In this document: piece after piece, positions 23,536 through 36,900 of the stretch
How the letters are laid out: every line of letters starts with the position of its first letter
How positions within the stretch are numbered: position 1 is the first letter of the stretch
DNA from: Castanea sativa
Lineage: Eukaryota; Streptophyta; Magnoliopsida; Fagales; Fagaceae
Assembly: GCF_040712315.1 (NCBI RefSeq)
Contig: NC_134022.1
Span: 4,278,001 to 4,342,000, forward strand
Direction: 5' to 3'
DNA: 64,000 nt
Translations under genes and position numbers: made by a program
Notes under the pieces: generated by a model
What the model saw: only the letters and a program-made list of their open reading frames with translations
Told to the model about the DNA's origin: nothing
The model's database searches: none

Positions 23536-24060
23536 CATATATATATATATATAAAATGATCATTTCTATGAATTTGGACAAATCAAAAAATTAAATGAGT
23601 TTCTTTATATAATAAATACAATAAAATTTCAACTTATAATTTCCTATTTGACGTCAAAATTTTTTTCATTCTGTCAAATAAAAGAAAAGTAAATAAGATT
23701 GATGACTTCATTCTTATTACCAATTATACATAATTTTGACTAAAAGCTAATCTATTTGAACAAAAATGAAAAATCATTATCTTTGATAAGGCCTCCCCCA
23801 CCTGCTAACACAGGTTTCCAGGTGTATTAAAAAAAAAAAAAGTTTTTCAGGTGTAAATACATCACAATTAAAGCTTCTCCTAATGGGGTTGGTTTTTCCC
23901 CAGTACTTGTTTAATTATTATTCCATTTTCACAGTTCAGGCCGTGGACATAGTAAGTGTATATTATCACCAACTGTTCCACTGGCTTATTTAGGTTCTTC
24001 CTATTGAAATGTTTTCACATTTCTCTTCCAAATCCCAAATAAAAAGAAGATGCACCATAA

Positions 24061-24413
24061 GAGCATCCACACCAGTTCCTGTAAAGTCTTCTAAAATAGA
24101 AAAAATTACCAATTTTACACATTTTGAGCAAAAAAACACCCATATTAATGGGTGTAAAAATGTGTAAAGTTGTGCAAATCCATCTACGAGCTACAATAAC
24201 CGTGTATATTTACACAGTTACTGTAACTCGTTTATCCATTATTTTATTAATTTTTCATTCGCTCCTCTTTTTTTTTTTTCTCTTTTCTCCGTGTTCAACA
24301 AACCCAGTTAACTTCTCCTCTCCTCATCTTCTTCTTTTTCCTCAGATGCACACAAACACACCCACACACAAACACATCCACACAGACAAATCAACAAAGA
24401 TACACTTGCTCAA

Positions 24414-24444
<31 letters not shown>

Positions 24445-24951
24445 CAGAGACAGATCAGTGCTTGATCGGAATGATCGGTGCTTGTGGAACGATCGTTGCT
24501 TGACTGGAACGATCGGTGTTTGTGGGTCTTGCTTGATCGGAGCTTGTAGGTCTTGCCTGATCGGAGCTAGGGAGATCTCGGATTTGATCGGTGCTTGTGG
24601 ATCGGAGCTAGGGAGAGACCGAGACCACCACGAATGCCACGTTCCACATGATGTCCAGAGCCACCACGGGCTTTGAGTACCCCCAATCGACCCTGCCCTC
24701 TTCCAGCTACTGCGCCACCGTCTCCCGCACCAGCATGGACAGGCCGCGACGCCCCATGGAGCGGCCCAGTAGCAAGACCAGAGTGGTGGATTATGGGTCG
24801 CGGTGTTGGAGTTGCCCTATCGTGGGTTTGATCTAGTCAGATCTAATTGTGATCGAGAGAGTTGATCTGAAAAAAAAAAAAAAAAAAAAAAGGTAGAGAG
24901 TGGGTAGAGAGATGCGTATAAAGAGAGAGCAAAAAAGCTAAAAAAAAATGG

Positions 24952-24989
<38 letters not shown>

Positions 24990-25174
24990 TGCGTATTAAA
25001 GGGGGTGGTTGAGGGAAATAATAAAAAATTTGATAAAATTAATTATTTAATTAAAAAATGTGATAGAATAGATGAATTGATATGGGTGTTTTGTAAAATT
25101 GGATGTGTAAAAAAAAAAGTAAGTTTTTAGTGTAAAAATGGATGTGTAAAATGAAGAAATTGATGTGGATGCTC
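24061..25174. mobile_element. PIF/Harbinger-like non-autonomous element with captured GC-rich segment
   Basis: The ends are GAGCATCCACACCAGT and its imperfect reverse complement ATGTGGATGCTC. TAA flanks both sides (24058-24060 and 25175-25177), the 3-bp target duplication expected for PIF/Harbinger. No transposase is present. The interior has short GATCGGTGCTTGTGG-type tandem repeats (24460-24600) and a GC-rich, coding-looking block at about 24640-24830 that contrasts sharply with the AT-rich remainder and may be a captured gene piece of unknown origin. Confidence 0.75.
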
Positions 25175-26327
25175 TAAAAGGCGCCAAGATCATAACTTTC
25201 TAGAGAAAAAAAGGGGTAAAAGCAGGACAATAGATGAGAAAATCAAGGAAGAATAAAATGTCTTTCTGCCAAAAGCCAAGGAAGCTCTATTGTGCAAGGT
25301 GGATGTGCAGCTTATTGAAAATAAATCAAACTTGGATTTTGTAAAAAAAAAAAAATCTTGAGTTTTCTCTTAGCATTTAGAATTCACTTTTACTCAAATT
25401 TTGATCTTGATGCCTTTAATGTTCAAGTTGTGGTGATAACGTTGGAGAGGAAAAATTCTTATATGAGACGATCTCATAAGACCATGTCACAATGACATAT
25501 AGGTCTTACAGACCAATGTCTCAATCACATGTGGATTCGTGTAAGACCTACATGGTATTGTGACATAGGTCTTATGAAATCGTCTCATATAATACTTACT
25601 TGTTGGAGAGATAGCTAGATAGAGGCCGATAGAGAGTCGAAAAGAAAGATAAAATGCAAGACCCAAAAAATTGGAATGTGGCCAGACCCAAAAAAAAAAA
25701 GAAAAAGCATTCACATATTGGACATTCACAATAAGACTCTTAAAACTAAAAGTCAAATTTAATTGGCACCTCATTCCACAAAAAAATACCATACAACAAT
25801 GATGCTACTTCTATAAATTTTTGCATATGAACTATAGTAGACTGCTATTTATGGTAGTCTACGGTAGCTCAAAACGTATAACAAAAAATATTATTATATT
25901 CCTTAGATAAAGTGGCGCGCTTTTGGAGTTTGTTGAGGTAATTTTTTATTATTATTTTGATGAATTATTTATATTATTTTAAATTAAATAGTAAAAAAAT
26001 AAAACTTTTAACATAGGGTGGATTGTATAATAAGATATTAAAATAAATCAAATAAAATTTTAAATCGCTAAAAGTTAAAATTTTTAACTTCTTTCACTTG
26101 AAAAGTTAGCTTAAAAAGGCTGAGGCTCATGGGCTTTATTTGGACTTTTTATTTTATTTTTACCATTTTTAATTTTACTTTTTAGCTTTTAACCCACGAA
26201 TCTAGTTATAAATTCCCTTCCGTATATTAATATTAGGGATGAAACCCACGAATCTAGTTGTATGTAATAAGGGAAAGTGAAATGACACTTGACCGTGCTA
26301 GCTAAGCTGTCATACTGATATAGAACA
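25175..26327. other. Intergenic, no gene seen
   Basis: AT-rich sequence without a supported gene. An inverted pair (ATATGAGACGATCTCATAAG-type words at about 25461-25482 and 25565-25590) suggests a short MITE-like hairpin around GTCTTAC repeats. Confidence 0.5.
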
Positions 26328-27022
26328 TTTTCAAAATAACACTATTTTGAAAATATTTTTGTTAGCTAACAACGTTTTAAAACTATTTAGCAAATTAATA
26401 TTTTAAGTCTTTTAAACTCGAATTCACAATAACAAATCAATCCCTCGCTTGGATTGAAATGAAAAATGAAAATTATTTTATTATTTAGTTTATTTTTATT
26501 ACTATTTATGACCTTACTGCATTTTTTAATATTATTTATGGGTCTCACCGTATTATTTCATTTAACTTTTTGATATTATTTCTAAGTTTGCTTGAAGTTG
26601 AAATGGCTTTGTTGTTTGTTGTGGGTCTCTAGGGTGATTTCACTGTTTCTCTCTGATTCTGTCTTTGTGGGTATGTATTTGGGTCTATTAAAGGAGAAAT
26701 TATAAGTTCCACATGTGACATACTTCCGTGAGTCTATTTAAAACAAAAATTGATTATTAACCCAACAATTTTAAACAAATGAGATTCTTTTAGTGGAATA
26801 GTAGATAAGTGACGTAGTTCACCATAAAGAACGTATAATTTCTTCTGTTGAAAAATGAGGCAAATCAAGTCTTTACGACTTGAGTTCTATGTGGATAATT
26901 TTTCACCTCAGCATTACTAACACATGGAACTTGAGTATGAGACTGAAGAGGTTAAATTGCTAAATAATTTGAAAACGATGTTAACTAACTAAATTTTTTT
27001 AAAATGACGTTATTTTGAAAAA
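26328..27022. mobile_element. MITE with ~75-bp inverted ends
   Basis: The left end (TTTTCAAAATAACACTATTT, then GTTAGCTAACAACGTTTT) matches the reverse complement of the right end (GAAAACGATGTTAACTAAC, then GACGTTATTTTGAAAA) over about 75 bp. The element is ~695 bp and non-coding. It lies directly upstream of the presumed ETR1 leader. Confidence 0.65.
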
Positions 27023-28579
27023 AAAAAAAAAATTCCCTGGGTAAAGGAATATGGGTAGTTTTGTAATTGCACTTTTTACTTTTTCAGATCCTTTGGCTTT
27101 GGTCATGTTTTCTCTTCTTCTGGCTTCTGAAGCAGCAGGAGATAAGCTAAGCTAAACCACCGCCAATGCAATGCCATGATGAGTCATGACCACCCTTTCT
27201 TTAGATCTGATGAGTTTTTCATGGCCAAAAACAACTCCACCCTTACATAGTTTCTTCACAACTACACGTGCCACGTCACCCACACTCTTGGTAAGAAATT
27301 TCTTTTTTCCTTAGTTAATTACTTTATGAGATTGTGACCCAGTTGTTGTTGTTTCCTTAAATTGATGGTTCAAATATGGAATTCAGTTCATAACTTTAAC
27401 TGGGTCAGATTTTTTTTTTTTTTTCTTTTTGGGGTTAAATTAATAATTGGTGTTGTTATGTTTGTTTGCTTTTTTTGGTGATTTGCACTGTCACAAATGG
27501 ATATGGTGATTTGTTTGATTAGTTATAAAAGAAGAGTAGTTTAGTTGATGGTATTAGCTATTCTAGTTTTTTTTTTTTCATTTGTAGGCTAGCTCTAGTG
27601 AAAACAAATTGTACTGAAAAGAAACCCAAAGCTGCTTCCAACAACAAAAACAAAATTCAGGTGCTTTTCCTTTTATTTACTTATCTTATAAAAATCCCAG
27701 CAACCAAAAATCAGATTCTTCAATTCCCATTTCCTATTTCTGTAATTTGACTGTTAGGATGTACTCTATTGCTTGGCTTTTCAAAATTTATTGTTAGGCA
27801 AAGATATATGATCTACGCTGATTGCCTTTTTCCTTTTGCCTTTTTTTCCCCTATATATCTGTTTATGTGCTAATAGCTCTAGTTAAATGGCACATCTTCC
27901 CTTTAGAAGTAAGTTAGGGGGTGAGGTTGTGAGTCCACGACCTATATGGTTCGAGTGTAATTACTGATAAAATATCATACATCGTTTTATGAATTGTTAT
28001 GTTTCTAGAGTTCTGTGAAGGTGGAGTAGATAATGGGGGAAATAGTTATGAAGATTTGGCTTAATTTAGTAGTGAGGTCTGGATGGTTCAAAATTTTTTT
28101 TTTGGTGAATCTTGGAGAAAGTTTATTTGACGTAGGCTTTTTTAAAAATTCAACACTAAATTAGTATTCTTGGTTAGATCTTGAAGGGTTTATGTATAGG
28201 ATTTGATGTTTAAGGGTTTAAGTAAAAAAAATATTAGATTTTGAATGGACATGGAGGGAATTTGATGGTTGTTTATGGAAGATTTGAACCGAGAAACAAA
28301 GAAGAATAAACCCTAGGTTTCCTAAGAAATCACAATCAGGAATGAGAAGGCAATCACACCCTCAAAGTTTAAAATAAACTGCTCCAATTTTATCAAATTC
28401 AATCTCTCTATATATTTTTATTGATAACTTAAAGAATCTTATATAGGCTATTGCTAATCCTACTCCTAGAAAGACTAGACTAAAAAATAACAGAGGAAAA
28501 GTATTTAGAAGACTTTTACAACAAGTAGGAAATTAAACAAAATTGAAAGGACTCCAAAACATAAAATTAGACTCATGGG

Positions 28580-29480
28580 CCCTTAAGATTCTTTGCTCTA
28601 ATAATGCATTAGAATAAACAAAGTCTATTATGATTTCCTTTTGTACTGATCATGGTATTATTCATCAAACTAATTGTGCTCACACCTTTCAACAAAATAA
28701 TGTTTCTGAGCGCAAGCATCGTCACTCATTTGTTGGACATTGCTTGCATCTTGTTATTCAATATACAGTGCCATCTAATTAATCATATGCCTTCTAGAAT
28801 CATAAGTCTCATTTTTTTCTTTTATATCCTAATCATTGATTAAGGAAATAATATATAGTATGATTTCCAATAGAATAGCGTAGCAAAAAAGAATACATGT
28901 GGCTGACACTAACTAGTCTGTTAGGGATTCATGGTCAACCTCAAAATTTTGGGACAAAGATGTGTGGTTGTTGTATCCTGATAGTCCTTTTTTTTTACCC
29001 TGCTTGCTCCTCGTGTGTTTGCTTCTGTTGCCTTTGTTTATGTCTTTGATTTCGATCAAGATAAATTATCTCCTTAGGCTCGCGTGTTTTCCTTGGGTAC
29101 TCAGCACTCAGAATTGTTATCATTGTTATAGTCTTGAGTCTCATAGATACTCCGTAAATGTTAATGTTACCTTTTGAGTCAACCCCATTCTTTTCTTCAC
29201 CAGATCAGAGTTTGTCTCTTGATGTCTTCTCCAATCATAAGGGAGAGTCTCCCTTCCCTTCTCTTACTCTTCCAATATCTTTACCTTCTCCACCTTCTCC
29301 TTTGGTAATTCTGACTGCCCAACCTAATCTTCCTTTGTAGGTGTAGAGGCAAATTGAACATAGGCACATTGTTTCATAAAGTCCCACCAGTATATCTTCC
29401 CCTAGGAAAAAAAACAGTAGGTTGTCATTAGGTTTACACTGTTAAGTACCTTCCTGATGGTTCTGTGCAGTTCTAGCTAC
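28580..29480 (+). pseudogene. Decayed Ty1/copia integrase-RT fragment
   Basis: Several frames of the plus strand give copia polyprotein text in the right order: DHGIIHQTNCAHTFQQNN then VSERKHRH (integrase core, near 28650), FVYVFDFDQDKLSP (near 29030), ESTPFFSSPDQSLSLDVF (linker, near 29180) and VYTVKYLPDGSVQ (start of reverse transcriptase, near 29430). Stops and frameshifts are everywhere and no LTR was found. It sits in sense orientation inside the presumed ETR1 leader intron. Confidence 0.8.
28851..28979 (+). mobile_element. RTE LINE 3' tail nested in the copia fragment
   Basis: The text RIHVADTN-stop-SVRDSWS then KFWDKDVWLL is the characteristic extreme 3' part of plant RTE elements; the same kind of ending occurs at 18500-18620. 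It interrupts the copia text between its SRI and the FVYVFD block, so it inserted into the copia copy. Confidence 0.65.
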
Positions 29481-30066
29481 AGCATTAATTATCCGAAGAC
29501 CTTCTCCCTTGTGGCACATCTCAAATCTGTTCAGATCTTACCTGCATCTTGATCATATCCTATCTCCTATGTTTTCAGCTTCTTATTCTAAAAATTATTT
29601 TCCTCTTTTTCTTGGATAAGTTTTTCCCTTAAATTCTGTTGGCTGAAAAAAATGAAATATATTCAGCATAATGATGTTGGGTGGTCCCTTGCTTCTCTCT
29701 TTTCCCTCCCTTTGCTTTGTATTTGATTTGGGTGCAAAAGGTATACCCTTTTACACTGTAAATAGATGGTTAAGGATTTACATCAACTCTCTGGAAACTC
29801 TCCATTGTCATAAGGCAGACAAAACAATACAAATTCCTTACAATTCTATCTAAAGTTTCAATGCTCAAGTACCTTCTTATACCAGAAAGTCCCCCCTCCC
29901 CCTCCCACCCCTAAAAGAATCTCAAAAACAATTTTCTTTGTATAAGTTTTTTGGGAAAACCTTTTTTTACTAATATATTTGTACTATGTCTTCTGCTTTG
30001 TATTATAAGTTTCTTTACTATCTGTTGTAGGCACGTGAAAGAGGAAGTATCTGCTGAGGTGGTTCA

Positions 30067-33000
30067 ATGACTATGGAGATATGTAATTGCATTGAGCCGC
30101 AATGGCCGGCTGATGAACTGTTGATGAAGTACCAATATATTTCAGATTTCTTCATTGCAATTGCTTATTTCTCTATCCCTCTAGAACTGATCTACTTTGT
30201 CAAGAAATCGGCAGTGTTTCCATATAGATGGGTCCTTGTTCAGTTTGGTGCTTTCATAGTGTTGTGTGGGGCAACGCACCTCATTAATTTATGGACTTTT
30301 ACCATTCATTCAAGAACTGTGGCGATAGTAATGACCACTGCAAAGGTTTTGACTGCTGTGGTTTCATGTGCAACTGCCCTCATGCTTGTGCATATTATTC
30401 CTGATTTATTGAGTGTTAAAACCAGAGAACTGTTCTTGAAAAACAAGGCTGCAGAGCTTGATAGAGAAATGGGCTTGATTCGTACACAAGAAGAAACAGG
30501 TCGTCATGTGAGGATGTTGACCCATGAGATCAGAAGCACCCTGGATAGGCATACTATACTGAAAACCACTCTTGTTGAACTGGGTAGAACTTTGGCATTG
30601 GAAGAGTGTGCCCTGTGGATGCCAACACGTACTGGATTGGAGCTTCAACTCTCTTACACTCTCCGTCAGCAGAATCCAGTTGGATATACAGTGCCCATTC
30701 ATCTTCCTGTGATCAATCAAGTTTTCAGTAGTAACCGTGCAGTAAAAATATCCCCAAATTGTCCAGTGGCAAGAATAAGACCTCTTGCAGGAATGTACAT
30801 GCCTGGGGAGGTTGTTGCTGTTCGTGTCCCTCTCCTACATCTCTCTAACTTCCAAATCAATGACTGGCCTGAGCTCTCTACAAAACGTTATGCTCTGATG
30901 GTCCTGATATTGCCCTCAGACAGTGCAAGGCAATGGCATGTCCATGAGTTGGAGCTGGTTGAAGTAGTTGCAGATCAGGTTTGAATTTATACTTGCTTAT
31001 TTTTCTGACATTGCACTTCTTTTCATTGAATAAAGTAAAAATGCTAAACTACATTTCCTTCCTTTTCCATTTCCATTTATATTTATTTTTCCACTAGGGT
31101 ATTTCCTAAGAACCACATTTGATTAGAAAAATCATAAGATGTGAAAGACATTGATTTTTTTTGGATAGGTATGTGAAAGACATTGTTCTTACATTGAATT
31201 TTTCTCTTCTAGGCAATAAACCATCAACAATTACCCCTTATCTCTTGCCATCTCTTTCCATCACAGAATTCAGAAAATTTTAACACCTGGTCTATTCATC
31301 TTCAAACTTGTAGAAAAATTTGAATGATTTGATGCTAATTAGATACTGTCTAGCAGTCTAGTGGTTTATCTATGCCAAGCATAACTTTGATTTAGATAGC
31401 ATACATTTCTCAAACTATCAAGCCCCTATACTTACTAATTGAAGTCCAAAAGCCTGAATCCTCTACTCATTGATTACCCTGGTTATTTTGATGTACTTCA
31501 TACTTGAGATCTTATACAATGATTGTTGTTTGATGTATGCATGCGCTATACATTTTCAGATAGGAAAACATGTCAGCTATAAATATCTTATGTGATGTTT
31601 TCATATAATGGTAAAGAAGCTGAGTCCTAGACATCCTTTTTTTTTTTTTTTGATAAGTAACGAAAAAAATATATTAGAGAAGAACACAGCCCCGTACATA
31701 GGAAATGTACTAAAGAGGCAAAAACATCAAGAAACCAAATTACAATGATCGAGCAAAACAGGAAGGGAAAGACAAGAAAAAGATGGTAAAACTAAACACC
31801 ATTCCAGAAGAGTAAAAAAGAAAAAAGACTTAATCTCAAGAATGGACCGATTGCGACCCTCAAAACTTCTAGAATTCCGTTCCCGCCAGATACACCACAT
31901 CAAACAATGCGGCACCATCCTCCAAATCACTATATTGTGATGACGCCTGAAATTGCAAGCCCAACAATCCAATAGATCCACTACCCTTTGCGGCATCACC
32001 CAACAAATACCAAACAAGCAAAAGACCATACTCCACATCTCAAAAGCTATAGGACAGTGAAGGAGGAGATGATCAACAGATTCCCCACACCTTTTACACA
32101 TATAACACCACTCAAGGACAACAAAGTGCCTTTTCCGAAGATTATCAATAGTAAGAATCTTGCCTAGAGCAGCAGTCCAAGAGAAAAAAGCAACCCGGGG
32201 GGAACCTTCGATTGCCATATCATTTTCCAAGGGAAAGGAGTGGCAGTGGGGGGAGGGGAAAGGGAGTGATAATACCCACTCACCACAAAACCACGGCTGC
32301 TGGCTAGCTTCCAACAAAGCTTGTCAGAAACTACACCCCGCACCTTTGTGGAATAGATTAAAGCCATACACGAATCCAATGAGTGTGACTCTTGATCATT
32401 CACAAAACGGCAAAATTGTAGGTTCCAAAAAATACTCTCATTTGCATAGCACATAACCTCAGAGACTGAAACATCCCTTGTCCTACTAATATTGTATAAA
32501 TCTGGAAAGGCCTCCTTAAGAGGACTATCCCCACACCACACATCAACCCAAAACTTCACACGAGTACCATCACCCACATCATACCGAAGGAACTTGGAAA
32601 AATTCAGCCAACCCCTTCTAATGGACTTCCACAAACAAACACCATAAGCCCCAGACACAGATTTTGTACACCAACCACCCCAGTCATTCCCATACTTCGC
32701 CCCAATGACCCTTCTCCAAAGGGCATCATTCTCCTCACCATAACGCCACAACCATTTGGCTAGAAGGGCAGAATTAAACCTTCTCAAGCACCGAATGCCT
32801 AGCCCTCCATTCTTCACTGGCCTACAGACCTTCGACCAATTCACTAAATGAAGTTTACGATCGTCACCAATACCATTCTAAAGAAAATTTCTTTGTAATT
32901 CCTCCATCCGCTTAGCCACCTTAACTGGGATAGGAAGGAGAGAAAGAAAATAAGTAGGCAAGCTAGAGAGAGTACTCTTAATAAGGGTAACCTTGGCCCC

Positions 33001-33638
33001 CTTAGATAAATACAATCTCTTCCATCCAGCTAGCCTTCGCTCCATCTTCTCTAAAATAGGATTCCAAACCGTCTTATCTCTAAAGGTAGCACCCAACGGA
33101 AGACCTAAATATTTTAGCGGAAGAGCAGACTCTCTACAACCCAAAATCTCAACTAGCTCATGCAGATTAGGCACATCTCCAACTGGAACCAACTCAGACT
33201 TACCTAGATTAATTTTTAGCCCTGACACCTCCTCAAATCTAGAAAGAATCCCGCGCAAAGCTGTTATATGACTGCTATCAGCATCACAGAAAACAAGAGT
33301 ATCATCCGCAAACAACAAATGAGACACCGTCAACAAGGAACCATTTGCATTCCCTACTGAGAAGCCCGAAAACTGTCCTGCCGCCGTAGCAGCACCCAAC
33401 ATACGGCCCAACGCCTCCATGACAATATCAAAGAGAAAAGGGGAAAGCAGATCACCTTGCCTCAGACCTCTAGAACTCCCAAAAAAGTCAGAATGGCTAC
33501 CATTGATCAAAATGGAGAATTTAACAGTTGATATACAACACCTGATCCACCTTCCCCACTGAGCCCTAGACATCTTGAATGACCCTTGATGCTAGATGTG
33601 TGAATGGAACTATAAATTGCTTTTTAAAGGGTGGAAGC

Positions 33639-33688
<50 letters not shown>

Positions 33689-33927
33689 AGCAAATAGCTA
33701 CAATCTATAGTTGCTTCATGTCATATAGGGCATGTGTGAAGTTTAATGAATGAGTCTTGCAGAAGGAGGCTTGATTAGGTTGCAAAGTGTCTTTTTTAAT
33801 GTTGCTCTTTGTAATATTCATAATGACCCTACAATGAGTTTGAAACCATACCGTCATGCGCACTTAAGATTATCTGACTTTGATAACCAAACCCTTGCCC
33901 TTCTATAACACTTGCTCAGTAAAATCA

Positions 33928-33969
<42 letters not shown>

Positions 33970-36900
33970 TTATAGATTATATATACAAACACATAGGGTT
34001 GGGTTCAAATTACACCTAGTGTAACTCTAAGCTTTGTTACACCACTCAATATCTTTTTATTAGATGAGAATTTTGATGAATCCACTGTTGGATTAGATTT
34101 TTTTTTTCTACTTTACATGCTTGCAAAACTTCAAGATGATCTGAGATCTATAACGATATCATTGATCAAATATTTAAATTTTAACTTTTTGTATTTAAAA
34201 TTTTGTATAAAATATGGGTTTCTAGATCGAAAATTAATTGGCATCCAATTGGCATGAAACTTGATATTTTCAAAATATAAACCCAATAAAAAGTTACTTA
34301 GTGTTGTAACATAGCTTAGAATTACAACAGGTGCAACTAGAACCCACACACACACACACATATTGTATTAAAGATCAAAAGCCCGTGCCCTAGTACAGAG
34401 AATGTGTATAAGAGAAACACAATAGTAGGTGATTGCATATAGTTGTAAACATAACTGACTATTATCTTAGAGAAGCCAATTTCCTCAAGTTCCTATTCCC
34501 ACAAATTGTAGCATAATTGTTCTAAATTCTGTAAACCCACGAAACTATATATGTATGAGTTATAATCTAAGAAGCATGACACGGGTACAACACAACACAT
34601 CAATTTATGAAAAAATGGGACACGGGTACAGCGGGACACGTCTCTTAAATTAATTATATTTTCACTTATATTTTCTATATATGGTTAAGCATTTATTTTT
34701 CATATAATGTTAAATGTATATTAAATTAAGAGTAATAATGGATAATAAAGCAAATACTTGACTATTAAAGGGTGTTTAGAAATTAGAATACAAACCAAGA
34801 ATAAAGATATTTATTCATTTTTTTTTATAAGTGTATTTATTAATTTTCAAATGCACTATTACTATTCAGAGCAGGAATGCTCTCATGTGAAAGGGTATTC
34901 AATTCCTCTTGTTCTCATGTCCCGATCCTGCATTTTTATTTTTAAGGACATTTTTTATTTATTTAAGGACACGACTGGGAAATGCATGCAAAAGTTTCCG
35001 AAGCATGTCAAGTGTCTGACACGGGTACAGCACCCCAAATGAAGTGTTCGTGCTTCCTAGGTTATAATGTGGTCTGGCACACATTGAAATTATAGTAACT
35101 ATCAGGCAACTCCTACATGACTTGTGGTATGGTAGTTATGAACATGAATCCTGATTCTTGAATACTATGCATTTCTAAGATACCAATAATATAGTTAGAA
35201 AATATATTAAGAAAGAGATATTATATGGATATTGGATAATTATTTGCAACTAAAAGAAGGCTTGTGTATCCTTTGGGGAGAAACACATGCAAATTGTTTT
35301 ATGGTAAGAATCTTAAAATACTCCACATAAGTTCAACTATCAAATCCAGGAGGTTGTGTTTGTTTTGGATTTTTATACCTACAATTGACCCAAGTGTGTG
35401 TACTTGTCAGTACTTTACTGTTTGCTAAAGTAGTATGGGGATTAGCAAATCATCGTAGGATGCTTGCATAACAAAAAAAAGGCAGTAAAGTAGAGGGGGG
35501 ATGGGAAATAAATATAAAAAAAATCTTACTTGATGAATAAGGTGTCCTTTAGCCATGTGTTGGCTTGTTACTAATTCATGTTCATATCTGTAATGCGGTG
35601 GCTCACAGAATGATTTTTTTTTTTTATATGATATATAATACTGTTAGAAAGTGTTAATTTATAGAAACTTTCTGTTGGTCCAGGTGGCAGTTGCTCTCTC
35701 TCATGCGGCAATCTTAGAAGAGTCAATGAGGGCAAGGGATCTTCTTATGGAGCAGAATGTTGCTCTAGATCTGGCCAGGAGAGAAGCTGAAACTGCAATT
35801 CGAGCTCGCAATGATTTCTTGGCGGTTATGAACCACGAGATGAGAACTCCCATGCATGCAATTATTGCACTTTCTTCCTTGTTGCAGGAAACTGAGCTGA
35901 CACCCGAGCAACGCCTGATGGTTGAAACAATATTAAAGAGTAGTAATCTTTTGGCTACTCTCATTAATGATGTATTAGATCTTTCAAGGCTCGAAGATGG
36001 CAGTCTTCAACTGGACATTGGAACTTTTAATCTTCATTCTGTATTCAAAGAGGTAGGGCTATCCCTTCCTGCCGAATATTAGCTCTTTTAGATTGCTTTG
36101 TAGCATTAGGATGTACGTGGATTTCTTTAGATGCTTGTTGTAGTAACATTAATTTTCCTCTTCTTAGGTCCTTAACCTGATCAAGCCTGTAGCATCTGTC
36201 AAGAAGCTGTCCGTCACGTTAAATTTAGCACAAGATTTGCCAGTGCATGCTGTAGGTGATGAAAAGCGCCTAATGCAAACTATGCTAAATGTTGTTGGTA
36301 ATGCTGTGAAGTTCTCTAAAGAGGGCAGCATCTCAATCATTGCTTTTGTTGCAAAATCAGAATCTTTAAGAGATTCTCGAGCACCTGACTTTTTTCCTGT
36401 GCCAAGTGATAACCACTTTTATTTGCGCGTACAGGTTTGTTTCTTCAATATGCAATCGAAATCCTTCAATCTCAGGATGCTTTTTAAAAGTTAGCTTTGT
36501 AGATTTACCTGTTCTCTTCTATTGTAGGTGAAAGATTCAGGATCAGGAATCAATCCCCAAGAGATTCCTAAGCTGTTTACGAAGTTCTCTCAAAGTCAAT
36601 CATCAGCAACTAGAAATTCTGGTGGCAGTGGACTTGGCCTTGCAATTTGTAAGAGGTACTTAAATCTTTTGTTCTTAGATGTTTATCTTTGGTTTGGTTT
36701 TGTTAGGCTATACATTCAGTATATGTAGGTATCTCTGCCTTTTTTTTTTTGTATTCCAGTTTTTGTGTACTAGATTTGAAAATACTATTTTCATATAAAG
36801 ATGCAGCTGTAATTCTTTTTCCTTTCCTATGATGTGATCAGGTTTGTAAATCTTATGGAGGGACATATTTGGCTTGAAAGTGACGGCGTTGCCAAGGGAT

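Larger units (their letters stand above)
27100..30066 (+). promoter_or_regulatory. ETR1: Probable ETR1 upstream/5'-leader region with leader intron(s)
   Basis: ETR1 genes of other plants have an intron in the 5' leader. Here a sharp acceptor, TATCTGTTGTAG, ends at 30030, leaving 36 nt of leader before the first ATG. Candidate upstream leader exons are about 27100-27290 (donor TTG|GTAAGAAA) and 27588-27659 (acceptor TTTGTAG, donor CAG|GTGC). The first contains a G-box CACGTG at 27265-27270 and several short upstream ATGs at 27164-27190. Exon assignment is inferred only from splice-like sites. A decayed copia fragment lies in the presumed leader intron. Confidence 0.4.
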
